Shown here: positions 1-7,484 of the stretch, piece after piece | Numbering within the stretch: the stretch's first letter is position 1 | Layout: each line of letters starts with the position of its first letter | Source of the DNA: Actinomycetota bacterium | GTDB lineage: Bacteria; Actinomycetota; Acidimicrobiia; Acidimicrobiales; Microtrichaceae | Direction of reading: 5' to 3' | Length of the DNA: 33,181 nt | Assembly: GCA_009700815.1 (NCBI GenBank) | Contig: WLLG01000002.1 | Span: forward strand, 1 to 33,181 | Notes under the pieces: generated by a model | Database searches by the model: none | Told to the model about the DNA's origin: nothing | The model's input: the letters and a program-made list of their open reading frames with translations, nothing else | Program-made: the position numbers and the translations under genes

Positions 1-561
1 CTTCAGGCACAAGGTGAGTTTCCTCGCGAGTTTCGTGAAGCACTCGGGGACCGTATCTATGGCTGCGATGAATGCCAAGAGGTGTGTCCTCCAAGCCGCC
101 GGGCCGATACAGCGGGGAACATGGAGAGTCCACAACCAGCGTCATTGCCTACAACGGAACCCGCACAGGCAACAGCGAGCGAGCCGCAGCCGGGCCCTGG
201 CTCCTGGATCGATCTGCACTGGCTGCTGTCGGCAAGCGACGAGGAACTACTCAGCCAGGTTGGACGCTGGTACATCCCCGCACGTGAGCCGCGGTATCTA
301 CGCCGGAATGCTCTGGTTGTGCTCGGCAACGCTCAGCAACCGATCAACTCCGGTCTGCAACTGCTCTTGGCTGACTATCTGGACCATACAGATGACCTGC
401 TCGTTGGCCATGCCACTTGGGCTGCACTGCGCCTTGGGCTAGTGGAACTCCTTGATGAGTCAACTCGAGCGGCGCGGCCGGCGATCCTGCTCGAGCGAGC
501 CAACTGCGATGCAGAGAAACAACGAATCGCCATCTCGGTGCGTCCAGAGTTGGGCGACTGA
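1..561 (+). CDS. queG: Epoxyqueuosine reductase QueG, C-terminal part (5' truncated by window edge)
   Basis: QueG reduces epoxyqueuosine to queuosine in the wobble base of GUN-anticodon tRNAs, using cobalamin and two 4Fe-4S clusters. The frame is open from base 1, so the true start lies outside the window. The first visible residues include GDRIYGCDECQEVCPPSRR, the family's second ferredoxin-like cysteine cluster (CxxCxxxCP). Further on, the segment WYIPAREPRYLRRNALVVLGN-like (shortened here) matches the HEAT-like tail that follows the Fe-S domain in QueG. A Pro/Ser/Thr-rich linker of about 35 residues separates the cluster from the tail. An internal ATG at 82 would cut through the cysteine cluster and is not a plausible start. 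The gene is followed after 49 bases by a membrane-protein gene on the same strand. The family call is confident; the N-terminal catalytic half cannot be judged. Confidence 0.85.
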   Translation, partial: LQAQGEFPREFREALGDRIYGCDECQEVCPPSRRADTAGNMESPQPASLPTTEPAQATASEPQPGPGSWIDLHWLLSASDEELLSQVGRWYIPAREPRYLRRNALVVLGNAQQPINSGLQLLLADYLDHTDDLLVGHATWAALRLGLVELLDESTRAARPAILLERANCDAEKQRIAISVRPELGD

Positions 562-610
562 ACGCTCTCAAACGTGCTTCGGCCTGCTAGCGCCGCCATG
601 ATAGAGGTCA

Positions 611-1180
611 ATGAGCTCATCGCCCGAGGAGAAAACTCCCTCAAAACAGACTGCGGCGCAGGCTCGAGCAGAGTTCGAGGCCAACCGAGCAGCATCGGCC
701 GAGGCTCGGCGAGAGCGTATGGATGCAGCGTTCGGAGGGGGCATTCCTGGGCGGGCGATCGGTGTTATCTCTTGGTCCGCAACAGCTGTATTTGCAGTGG
801 TAACAGCTGCTGCAGTCATCAATCCGGAGCAATTTATTGGCGAGTTTTTTCTGGTGGCAGTTGGATTCTTTGCTGCGGGGAGCTTGTTGTTTGCTGCTGA
901 CATTGCACTTGCGGCGGCTCGAAGCCGAGATGACCTGATGGGCATTGGCGGGTTGTTCTTTCTATCTGGATGCGCACCCCGCTCGGTGCAGTTGAGTCTG
1001 CTGGGTTCGCTGATCGCGCAGCTCGTGATTGCCTGCAGTGGTGCAGCAGCTCGGCCATTCACCCCGCTTGCCTTTGGCATCTTGGTCCCAGTGCTGGGGT
1101 TATCGCTCTGTGGATTCTGGGCGGTTCGTTACGGTCTGTTCCCGGCTCAACAACCAGAGCCCGCTCGGCGTAGATCATGA
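611..1180 (+). CDS. Four-helix membrane protein of unknown function, overlapping the ArsA-type ATPase gene
   Basis: This 189-residue protein matches no family I recognise. It has a charged, soluble N-terminus (about residues 1-46, including an Arg-rich stretch EARRERMDAAF) and hydrophobic segments near 49-70, 78-103, 126-144 and 153-175, so it is probably a four-helix inner-membrane protein. A short Arg-rich C-terminal tail follows. The ATG at 611 has a purine-rich stretch (AGAGG) just upstream. The stop codon overlaps the start of the next gene in an ATGA junction, so the two are probably translationally coupled. The tight linkage to an ArsA/Get3-like ATPase suggests a functional pair, which is inference only. 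Confidence 0.75.
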   Translation: MSSSPEEKTPSKQTAAQARAEFEANRAASAEARRERMDAAFGGGIPGRAIGVISWSATAVFAVVTAAAVINPEQFIGEFFLVAVGFFAAGSLLFAADIALAAARSRDDLMGIGGLFFLSGCAPRSVQLSLLGSLIAQLVIACSGAAARPFTPLAFGILVPVLGLSLCGFWAVRYGLFPAQQPEPARRRS

Positions 1181-2358
1181 GAGTGTTGTTGTTTACTGGC
1201 AAGGGTGGAGTGGGAAAGACGACCACTGCAGCGGCAACCGCACTGCGAATAGCAGAGCAGGGCCAACGGGTCATTGTGACCTCGGCTGACCCCGCTCACT
1301 CGTTGTCCGACTCGATGGGACTCGAGCTTGGAACAGAACCCATTCAGATAGCTCCGAGGTGTTGGGCACAACAGCTAGATGCGCGTGAACGCCTAGAGGA
1401 GAACTGGGGAGAGATTCGCGTCTGGATGATGGAGATGCTTGATTGGGCTGGCGTCGAGGGCATCGAAGCCGAAGAACTCTCTGTTATTCCCGGCCTAGAC
1501 GAACTCTTTGCGCTGACCGAGGTCGAGTCCCTATGTGAATCAGGACTCTTCGACGTGGTGGTGGTGGACTGCGCTCCGACTGCAGAGACCATTCGCTTGT
1601 TGTCCTTGCCCGATATTTTGAGCTGGTACATGGAGCGGTTGTATCCGGCATCTCGACGGGTGAACCGACTGGTTTCCCCGTTGCTCTCTCGGTTGACCTC
1701 GCTCCCCGTTGCAGACGACGCAGTGTTCACCGCTGGTCAGCGTTTGTACGATTCGTTGGACTCGGTGCGGCGGATTCTTGCTGACCCAAAGATCACCTCT
1801 GCGCGACTGGTAATGAACCCCGAAGCAATGGTCATTGCAGAGGCGCGTCGGACCTACACGTATCTGTCGCTGTTTGGGTATCAAGTTGATGCCGTGATTG
1901 TGAATCGAATGTTGCCTGAACTGGCGCTTGACCCTTGGTTTGAAAAGTGGCGAGAGCAGCAGCAGATTCACTTGCAGACAATTGAGCAAAGCTTTGGTGC
2001 CTTGCCAGTATTTCGAGCAGAACACGTGGGTGGTGAGGTAGTCGGACTTGAGGCGCTAGCGGGCTTCGCTGATGGGCTCTGGGGGCAGGCTGACCCTTCG
2101 GCTCGGTTAGTCGCAGGTCGGCCACTTCGCGTAGACCGTCAGGAAGATGACTACGTGTTGTCCCTTGAGTTGCCGTTTGCGGATTCAGCCGATCTGGACC
2201 TGACTCGAGCGGGGGATGAGCTCTTTATTTCAATTGGGCCGCACCGTCGCAATCTGACTCTTCCGGACTCGTTGTCTCGCCGAGAGATCAGTTCGGCGGC
2301 GCTGCAGGATGGGTGCCTCGCAATCAAGTTTGTCGATGCAACTCAGCGATCGAACTGA
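1177..2358 (+). CDS. ArsA/Get3-family ATPase with C-terminal HSP20-like domain
   Basis: This is a SIMIBI-class P-loop ATPase of the ArsA/Get3 family. Visible motifs are the deviant Walker A GKGGVGKTT (residues 8-16, with signature Lys9), a switch I-like DPAHS (38-42), the switch II/Walker B segment VVVVDCAPT (127-135) and a downstream VNR near 242-244 in the position of the nucleotide base-binding motif. Residues about 316-388 form a beta-rich module (RPLRVDRQEDDYVLSLELPF) resembling the ArsA_HSP20 domain that ends many actinobacterial homologues. No arsenite-binding cysteine cluster or arsenic genes are visible, so arsenite export is unlikely. Such proteins are usually annotated only as ArsA-family ATPases. 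Its ATG overlaps the stop of the membrane-protein gene by 4 bases. A small acidic protein gene follows after 52 bases. Confidence 0.88.
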   Translation: MRVLLFTGKGGVGKTTTAAATALRIAEQGQRVIVTSADPAHSLSDSMGLELGTEPIQIAPRCWAQQLDARERLEENWGEIRVWMMEMLDWAGVEGIEAEELSVIPGLDELFALTEVESLCESGLFDVVVVDCAPTAETIRLLSLPDILSWYMERLYPASRRVNRLVSPLLSRLTSLPVADDAVFTAGQRLYDSLDSVRRILADPKITSARLVMNPEAMVIAEARRTYTYLSLFGYQVDAVIVNRMLPELALDPWFEKWREQQQIHLQTIEQSFGALPVFRAEHVGGEVVGLEALAGFADGLWGQADPSARLVAGRPLRVDRQEDDYVLSLELPFADSADLDLTRAGDELFISIGPHRRNLTLPDSLSRREISSAALQDGCLAIKFVDATQRSN

Positions 2359-2410
2359 ACCAAAAACGGCTCAACCTGACGAATCGCTGCAAAACGGCAA
2401 TCATTGAGGG

Positions 2411-2872
2411 ATGGAAGATTCCTCGGGAGCAGATTCTCATTCGGCAGGTTCTCGTTCAACAGACTCTCGTTCAGCAGCCTCTCTTTCGACAGAGGGTGTG
2501 GAGCATGTGCAGCGCGCTGCTCGCGAAATGATCAAGGCTGCTCGATCCTTTTTGGATCTAGTTGAAGAAGTTGTGGATGACCCGGATCGAATTACCGAAG
2601 CCGCCGCTTCGGTGGCTGACATGGTGAAGGGCAGCTTTAGCAAGCCAGAGCAGCCATGGGAGCGCAGCGCCTGGTCGGAGACCGATTCAGAGACTGAGAC
2701 TGAGACTGAGACTGAGACTGAGACTGAGACTGAGACTGAGGCCGATCCAGAGCCTGATTCTCATGCTGAGTCCGGCTCGGCGCCCATGAAAGAGCCTGAA
2801 TCTCCGCCGCCTTCGAAGAGAACTCCGCCATCTTCACGAGTTCGCCGAATTGCAGTAGACGGCGCTAGTTGA
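2411..2872 (+). CDS. Acidic low-complexity protein downstream of the ArsA-type ATPase
   Basis: This is a 153-residue protein of unknown function. Residues 1-28 are an imperfect five-residue Ser-rich repeat. Residues about 29-76 (EHVQRAAREMIKAARSFLDL and onward) look like a pair of amphipathic helices and are the only part likely to be a folded, conserved core. Residues about 90-115 are a (Glu-Thr)n run from a hexanucleotide array, followed by Pro/Ser-rich sequence. The C-terminus RVRRIAVD looks like a conserved short motif. The ATG has GAGGG directly adjacent, closer than ideal, so the start is uncertain; another start would change only the low-complexity N-terminus. It is co-directional with the ATPase and probably in its operon. 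The helical core argues for a real gene despite the repeats. Confidence 0.65.
   Translation: MEDSSGADSHSAGSRSTDSRSAASLSTEGVEHVQRAAREMIKAARSFLDLVEEVVDDPDRITEAAASVADMVKGSFSKPEQPWERSAWSETDSETETETETETETETETEADPEPDSHAESGSAPMKEPESPPPSKRTPPSSRVRRIAVDGAS
2432..2491 (+). repeat. 15-bp tandem repeat, 4 imperfect copies, coding
   Basis: Units begin at 2432, 2447, 2462 and 2477, each close to GRYTCTCGTTCRRCA. They encode DSHSA, GSRST, DSRSA and ASLST. The period keeps the reading frame. Confidence 0.8.
2690..2740 (+). repeat. GAGACT hexanucleotide array, 8.5 perfect copies, coding (Glu-Thr)n
   Basis: Eight identical GAGACT units (2690-2737) plus a final GAG encode alternating Glu-Thr. A diverged unit precedes the array. 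Perfect identity at synonymous sites points to recent expansion, and changes in copy number would keep the frame. Confidence 0.95.
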
Positions 2873-2948
2873 TTGGGAGATCTGAAAATTACTTGAGCTG
2901 CAATATTTAGTCACAGCAGGAATCGGCCGACAGTTACACAAGAATCTG

Positions 2949-5177
2949 ATGAAACTCTTACGCATCGACCAAGTAGCTCCACAAGGAGCACCGATTCAGC
3001 TGCACCCTCAGCTGACGGTTTTGCGCGGTGCAACCCCAGAGATGCGGCGCAAACTAATCGATCTGTTTCGGGCTTTTTCTACCCCAGCGACCTTGGAGTG
3101 CGCAGGCATGATCGAGGTTGGCGGCGTGCAACTCGCCCTTGATCAGCTCACTCTGCAGGGACTCGACCTTGACCCCAAGGTAAACGCCGTCCTGCACTGG
3201 AACCCTGCTAGTCCCAGCACAACTAGCCCGAGCACTGCTGACCCGAGCACTACTAGCCCGAGTACAGCTAGCCCGAACGCTGCTAGCCCGAACGCTGCTA
3301 GCCCGAACTGGGCGAGCCCTGAATCCGAATCAACTTTGGCAAGAATTCAGCAGCAGGTAGAGGGGCACCGTGAGGAGCTTCGGCAAATAGTTCTCAGTCT
3401 GAGCAGCTGTGCTGAGCGAATGGAGCAGACTCGGACAAGCCTTGACGCCGCAGCGGCACTCGATCTTGATGGGTGTCAAACTCGGATGAGCATCCTCGAA
3501 TCACAACGCTTGGATCTCCGGGCGCAGTGGGAAGATGATCGTCAACTTCTGCAGAACCGCCGAGTGGAATTGCTCGAGGAGATCAGCCTGCTGAATGAGA
3601 AACTCGACATGGTTGCCTTGCTTGACTTGCAAGCAGTTTGTTCAGCTCGAGATGAGCTCAAGAGCTTGATGACAGCCAGCTTGGTTCCAGACCCGGTGGC
3701 ACAGGAACTAGCGCTTCGCATCTATAACTCGCTGCGAAATCTGCGTGAGATCACTGACTTGGCCGTGGCTGCAACTTCACGCCGAATCGAGGCCGAGCAG
3801 AACCTAGATGCAGCTCAAGACGATCTTGTGGCAAGTACCTCTGCGAGTTTGTCGCAGCTGCCAAATCAAGATGACTTAGAGCGACTCGAGGAGTTACGCA
3901 ATCAGATTTTCTCGTACCCGACCACATTCTCTTCTCCTCAAGTACCGAAGCCGCAATTCTCACTTCAGGAGCTTCGATTAGAGGAGTCAGCGTTGCTGCA
4001 GCGGCTCGGGTATGAGTCCTATAGCGCTTACGTTCGCGGGATCCCCTTTGTACAGACAGACCTAGAGCGTGCCTCTCGCCGTGAGCGGGCTGTCGAACGA
4101 GTAGTGCAAGTGCAACAGGAGCTGCAGGGTCTGATTGAAGGTTCGCCTGATCCGCAAGACCTTGAGCTTGCAGAGATGGAACTTTCGGTGATGTTGCAGA
4201 CCGCAGCAGAGCTGTTAGCAACGGGTGAGCCAGCAGAACTCAGCGGGCAATCCCCAGTCTCTGCAGTCGTGTTGTCAGCAGCTGCAGCGGACGCTCAGCG
4301 CGCTGACAATGTGCGAGAGGTCGTTGCACTTCTGCGGGAGCGCAAAGTCGCAGCCGTAGTCCTCGATAGCGGGGAAGTACTCCAAGCGGCACACAGGCTT
4401 CGTCAAGCAGTGGAGCGCGCGGCTGGCCCGGGTCTGAACGAGACCTGGCTCCATGCCGAGAGCTCTACTGAGAGTCCAGAGGACCTTCTACGTGGGGTCG
4501 ATCTTTGGTTGGCAGTGTTTCAGGATCCCGCTGACTGGGTCGCGAGCACCCAATCCCAGATCAACGACCTCCGGGCACAGGTTTCTGCAGCAGAGGCCGA
4601 GGAATTTCACCAGGGCGACCTGAGCGAGTGGGCGCAGGTTGAAGCAGAGTTAGACCTGGTCATGGACCAGATGATTGAGGCTCAGAATCGGGTCGCTCAA
4701 CATGATCAGGCCATGATGCAGTTGGCTGCTTTGCGAGACCAAGAGTTGCAGCTGAGGAGCGAAGAGCGCGAGCTGCTGACGGTTTTGGCTCAGGAAGAAA
4801 CACAAGTGCAGCAGGCCCAACTCCAGGCCCAACTTCAGGCACAACTTCAGGTACCGGCGCTGCAAGTGCCGGCATCGAATCAGGTACTGCCCCCAACCTA
4901 TCGATCAGGTTCTAGCGGGGTTCATCAGCGATCAGCCGCTGATGATTGCGAATGGGCCTTGATTGAACGGGTAGCTCAGCAGCGGGCGATCTCATTCTTG
5001 GGTTCTGTCCCGCTCCTCATCGACTCCCTTCCGAGTGATCCGCTCGCACAGCACAAAGTGATTGAGCGTGCGCGCGAGATGTCGGCTGTCGTGCAAGTGG
5101 TCATTCTGAGCGAAAATCAGTGGTTGTTTGAGCAGGCGCAGTCAGGAAACTTCGCAGCCTCTGCAATCCAGTTCTAG
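2949..5177 (+). CDS. Large coiled-coil protein resembling an SMC/RecF-type ATPase with a degenerate P-loop
   Basis: This 742-residue protein has the outline of an SMC/RecF/YhaN-like ATPase. The N-terminal beta-rich segment (LRIDQVAPQG ... LTVLRG) aligns by eye with the start of such proteins. Where GxxGxGKS would be expected there is RGATPEMRRKLI (26-37), so the Walker A motif is absent. Residues 86-125 are a Ser/Pro/Thr pentapeptide repeat. Most of 130-660 is Glu/Gln/Leu/Arg-rich and predicted by eye to be coiled coil, including QAQLQAQLQAQL. The C-terminus has a Walker-B-like strand PLLIDSL (688-694) without the following Glu, then a strand VVQVVILSE like the last core strands of SMC heads. 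It is probably a pseudo-ATPase or scaffold. It lies in a same-strand run after the ArsA-type ATPase. No clear ribosome binding site precedes the ATG. I cannot assign a function. Confidence 0.75.
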   Translation: MKLLRIDQVAPQGAPIQLHPQLTVLRGATPEMRRKLIDLFRAFSTPATLECAGMIEVGGVQLALDQLTLQGLDLDPKVNAVLHWNPASPSTTSPSTADPSTTSPSTASPNAASPNAASPNWASPESESTLARIQQQVEGHREELRQIVLSLSSCAERMEQTRTSLDAAAALDLDGCQTRMSILESQRLDLRAQWEDDRQLLQNRRVELLEEISLLNEKLDMVALLDLQAVCSARDELKSLMTASLVPDPVAQELALRIYNSLRNLREITDLAVAATSRRIEAEQNLDAAQDDLVASTSASLSQLPNQDDLERLEELRNQIFSYPTTFSSPQVPKPQFSLQELRLEESALLQRLGYESYSAYVRGIPFVQTDLERASRRERAVERVVQVQQELQGLIEGSPDPQDLELAEMELSVMLQTAAELLATGEPAELSGQSPVSAVVLSAAAADAQRADNVREVVALLRERKVAAVVLDSGEVLQAAHRLRQAVERAAGPGLNETWLHAESSTESPEDLLRGVDLWLAVFQDPADWVASTQSQINDLRAQVSAAEAEEFHQGDLSEWAQVEAELDLVMDQMIEAQNRVAQHDQAMMQLAALRDQELQLRSEERELLTVLAQEETQVQQAQLQAQLQAQLQVPALQVPASNQVLPPTYRSGSSGVHQRSAADDCEWALIERVAQQRAISFLGSVPLLIDSLPSDPLAQHKVIERAREMSAVVQVVILSENQWLFEQAQSGNFAASAIQF
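3211..3315 (+). repeat. 15-bp tandem repeat, 7 imperfect copies, coding Ser-Pro-Ser/Asn linker
   Basis: Seven units start at 3211 and every 15 bases after. Most resemble GCCCGAGCACTGCTA or GCCCGAACGCTGCTA; the two at 3271 and 3286 are identical. They encode SPSTT/SPSTA/SPNAA pentapeptides in a linker between the N-terminal head-like segment and the coiled coil. Confidence 0.9.
4812..4851 (+). repeat. 12-bp tandem repeat, about 3.3 copies, coding QAQL
   Basis: Units at 4812, 4824 and 4836 (CAGGCCCAACTY-like) plus a partial unit encode QAQL three times in the coiled-coil region of the SMC-like protein. The heptad pattern is shifted by the four-residue unit. Confidence 0.8.
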
Positions 5178-5245
5178 CTAGACCTTGGCGAACAATTAGC
5201 TGCTGCACTGGCCCAGATTGTCAGACTGTGATCCACTTCAACGCA

Positions 5246-6277
5246 ATGGTTTCGGATCAGCAAACATCACATGTCGTAGGGGTTGACGTCGGAGGCACGA
5301 AAACGCTTGCGGCGCGTGTCCTCGTGCCGCAAGAGGTCCAAGAACAGGCTGTGCCTTCTGTGGCCTCTCAGACGGTGCAGGCCGAGGCGCCATCGGTGCA
5401 GGATCGTGAACTCGTCGGGTCATCTTCTCATGAGGAGGCCGTGCTCACTCAGATTGAGCATGCTGTCGCCGCGCTGTTTGACCGCTCCGAGCGGCGAGTT
5501 GATGCAATCGGCGTAGGTCTCGCCGGGTTCATTGGCTTAGACGGCATTGCGCGCTCGGCACCCAATGCCCCCGGACTCATAGGTGTTGACGTCGCAGCTG
5601 CTCTGACTACGCGCTTTGGGGTTCCGGTAGTAATCGACAACGATGCCAATTGCGTAGCCGTGGCAGCGCAGTCCATGTTTGGGACTCCCAGTTCTTCGAT
5701 TCTGGCCGTCACTCTTGGAACGGGCATTGGAGGCGGAATCGTCCTCGACGGCGAGCTCTACCGGGGGGCCCACGGGTTTGCAGGCGAGCCGGGGCATATG
5801 GTGATCAATCCGTTAGGCCCCGAGTGCCCCTGTGGTCAACGAGGTTGTTGGGAGCGCTATGCCTCTGGTTCGGGGTTGGGCTGGCTCGGCCGAACTGCCG
5901 CCGCAAGTGGTCAAGCAGAGGCTGTTTTGGCTCGCGCCGGTTCCGTAGATCGCATTGACGGCGAGATTGTTACTGAGCTTATGGAGCAGGGCGAGGCCGG
6001 CGCAGTCGGGATCTTTACTGAGTTCGCCGGGTATGTCGCCCTCGGTCTAGCGAATCTCATGCTGCTGTTCGACCCCAAAGTAATTGTGATCGGTGGAGGC
6101 CTCGCTGCAGTGGGTGAGCAACTCACTGCTCTGGTTCAAGCTGATCTACTTCAGCGGTTTCCTGCAGCCTCAAGGGATCGAGATGTGCAGATTCTCTCAG
6201 CGCCACTCGGCCCCGAGGCGGGGGCGCTCGGAGCGGCGCTCCTCGCTGCGAAGATGCTTGGCCGCTCAGGTTCCTAG
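5246..6277 (+). CDS. glcK: ROK-family glucokinase
   Basis: This is an ROK-family sugar kinase, most likely ATP- or polyphosphate-dependent glucokinase producing glucose 6-phosphate. The phosphate-binding motif GVDVGGTKT is near the N-terminus. Asp in VVIDNDANC is the expected catalytic base. GTGIGGGIV is the second phosphate loop. GEPGHM with CPCGQRGCWERYASG gives the ROK sugar-binding Glu-x-Gly-His and the CxCGxxGCxE zinc site. A low-complexity insertion rich in Val, Gln, Ala and Ser lies between the first strands (about residues 28-60). The ATG at 5246 leaves the usual ten residues before the first strand; an in-frame GTG at 5228 is an alternative, and neither has a good ribosome binding site. 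The gene follows the SMC-like gene and precedes an aminotransferase. A second ROK gene is at 26945. Confidence 0.85.
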   Translation: MVSDQQTSHVVGVDVGGTKTLAARVLVPQEVQEQAVPSVASQTVQAEAPSVQDRELVGSSSHEEAVLTQIEHAVAALFDRSERRVDAIGVGLAGFIGLDGIARSAPNAPGLIGVDVAAALTTRFGVPVVIDNDANCVAVAAQSMFGTPSSSILAVTLGTGIGGGIVLDGELYRGAHGFAGEPGHMVINPLGPECPCGQRGCWERYASGSGLGWLGRTAAASGQAEAVLARAGSVDRIDGEIVTELMEQGEAGAVGIFTEFAGYVALGLANLMLLFDPKVIVIGGGLAAVGEQLTALVQADLLQRFPAASRDRDVQILSAPLGPEAGALGAALLAAKMLGRSGS

Positions 6278-6308
6278 AAGGCTGCGCACAGAGGAGTAGC
6301 TTGAGGGC

Positions 6309-7484
6309 ATGGAGTTCCGTCGAATTACTTCGCTTCCCCCCTATGTCTTCACCATCATTGATTCGCTCAAGGTCGCCGCTCGTCGCGATGGGGCGGACAT
6401 TATTGACCTTGGCTTTGGCAACCCAGATCTTCCCTCACCTCCGATTGCAGTAGAGAAGCTCTGCGAAGCAGCGCAGAACGAAAAAAACCATCGGTACTCG
6501 GCATCTCGCGGCATCCCGAAACTAAGACAGGCTGCAGCTAGCTATTACAAGCATCGTTTCGATGTTGACATTGATCCTGATACCGAAGTCATCACCACGA
6601 TTGGCGCAAAGGAAGGGTTCAGTCACCTGATGTGGGTGCTACTCGAACACGGTGATGCCGCCTTGGTACCTTCGCCGAGCTATCCGATTCACATCTTTGG
6701 CCCGTTGTTCGCTGGTGCGAACGTTCGAGAGATCCCGTTGGGCACCGGAGACGAATTCTTTGCGAACATGGTCGAGGCTTGGGAGTACTCCTACCCGCGG
6801 CCACGAGTCATCGTGTTGTCCTTTCCGCATAACCCCACCACTACCTGTGTCGACCTTGCGTTCATGCAGCGTGTTGTTGACTTTGCCCGTGAACGAGACG
6901 TCATTTTGGTTCACGATAACGCCTATGCCGACTTGGGATTCGATGGGTATCGACCCCCATCCATTTTGCAGGCAGAGGGTGCAAAGGAAGTAGCGGTGGA
7001 GTTGTACTCCATGACGAAGTCGTTCTCTATGGCCGGTTGGCGCATGGCGTTCATGTTGGGTAATCCGCAGGTCATAGCGGCTCTTGCCAAGCTCAAGTCC
7101 TATCTGGATTATGGGACCTTTCAACCGATTCAGATTGCTGCCACCGTCACACTTAACGAGATGCAGGACTATCCCGTCGAGGTCAACCAGATCTATCAGG
7201 TGCGCCGTGATGCTCTGTGTTCTGGCCTGTCTCGCATCGGATGGCAGATGGAACCCCCCATGGGAACCATGTTTGCTTGGGCGCCGATTCCTGAGCCGTA
7301 CCTAGAGATGGGTTCGGTGGAGTTCTGTTCCTTCTTGGTACGCGAAGCAGGCGTGGCGCTGTCCCCCGGAGTGGGGTTTGGGCCCGGCGGTGAAGGCAAT
7401 GTCCGCTTCGCCCTGATCGAAAATGAACAGCGAATCAATCAGGCTGTGCGCAACCTGAAGCGGGCCCTGCCAAAACTCGGCTAG
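6309..7484 (+). CDS. alaC: Class I/II aminotransferase, AlaC-like (pyruvate/alanine or related)
   Basis: This PLP-dependent fold-type I aminotransferase has 391 residues. From the N-terminus (RRITSLPPYVF ... DIIDLGFGNPD) through YSASRGIPKLR and PSPSYPIHIFGPLFAGA it strongly resembles E. coli AlaC (YfdZ), the glutamate-pyruvate aminotransferase. PLP-site residues are visible: Asn175 in SFPHNP, Asp203 and Tyr206 in VHDNAYAD, Lys237 in SMTKSFSMAGWR as the Schiff-base lysine, and a C-terminal Arg in NVRFALIE for the substrate carboxylate. LL-diaminopimelate aminotransferase is a related possibility, so the exact substrate is inferred. It starts 31 bases after glcK with GAGGAG/GAGGG upstream of the ATG. 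It ends tail to tail with the TetR gene, sharing the palindromic stop CTAG. Confidence 0.85.
   Translation: MEFRRITSLPPYVFTIIDSLKVAARRDGADIIDLGFGNPDLPSPPIAVEKLCEAAQNEKNHRYSASRGIPKLRQAAASYYKHRFDVDIDPDTEVITTIGAKEGFSHLMWVLLEHGDAALVPSPSYPIHIFGPLFAGANVREIPLGTGDEFFANMVEAWEYSYPRPRVIVLSFPHNPTTTCVDLAFMQRVVDFARERDVILVHDNAYADLGFDGYRPPSILQAEGAKEVAVELYSMTKSFSMAGWRMAFMLGNPQVIAALAKLKSYLDYGTFQPIQIAATVTLNEMQDYPVEVNQIYQVRRDALCSGLSRIGWQMEPPMGTMFAWAPIPEPYLEMGSVEFCSFLVREAGVALSPGVGFGPGGEGNVRFALIENEQRINQAVRNLKRALPKLG

Noticed and set aside
3751-4221. 156-codon minus-strand frame opposite the coiled-coil gene
   Set aside because: Its composition is what the antisense of a Glu/Gln/Leu-rich coiled coil would give; no motif is visible.
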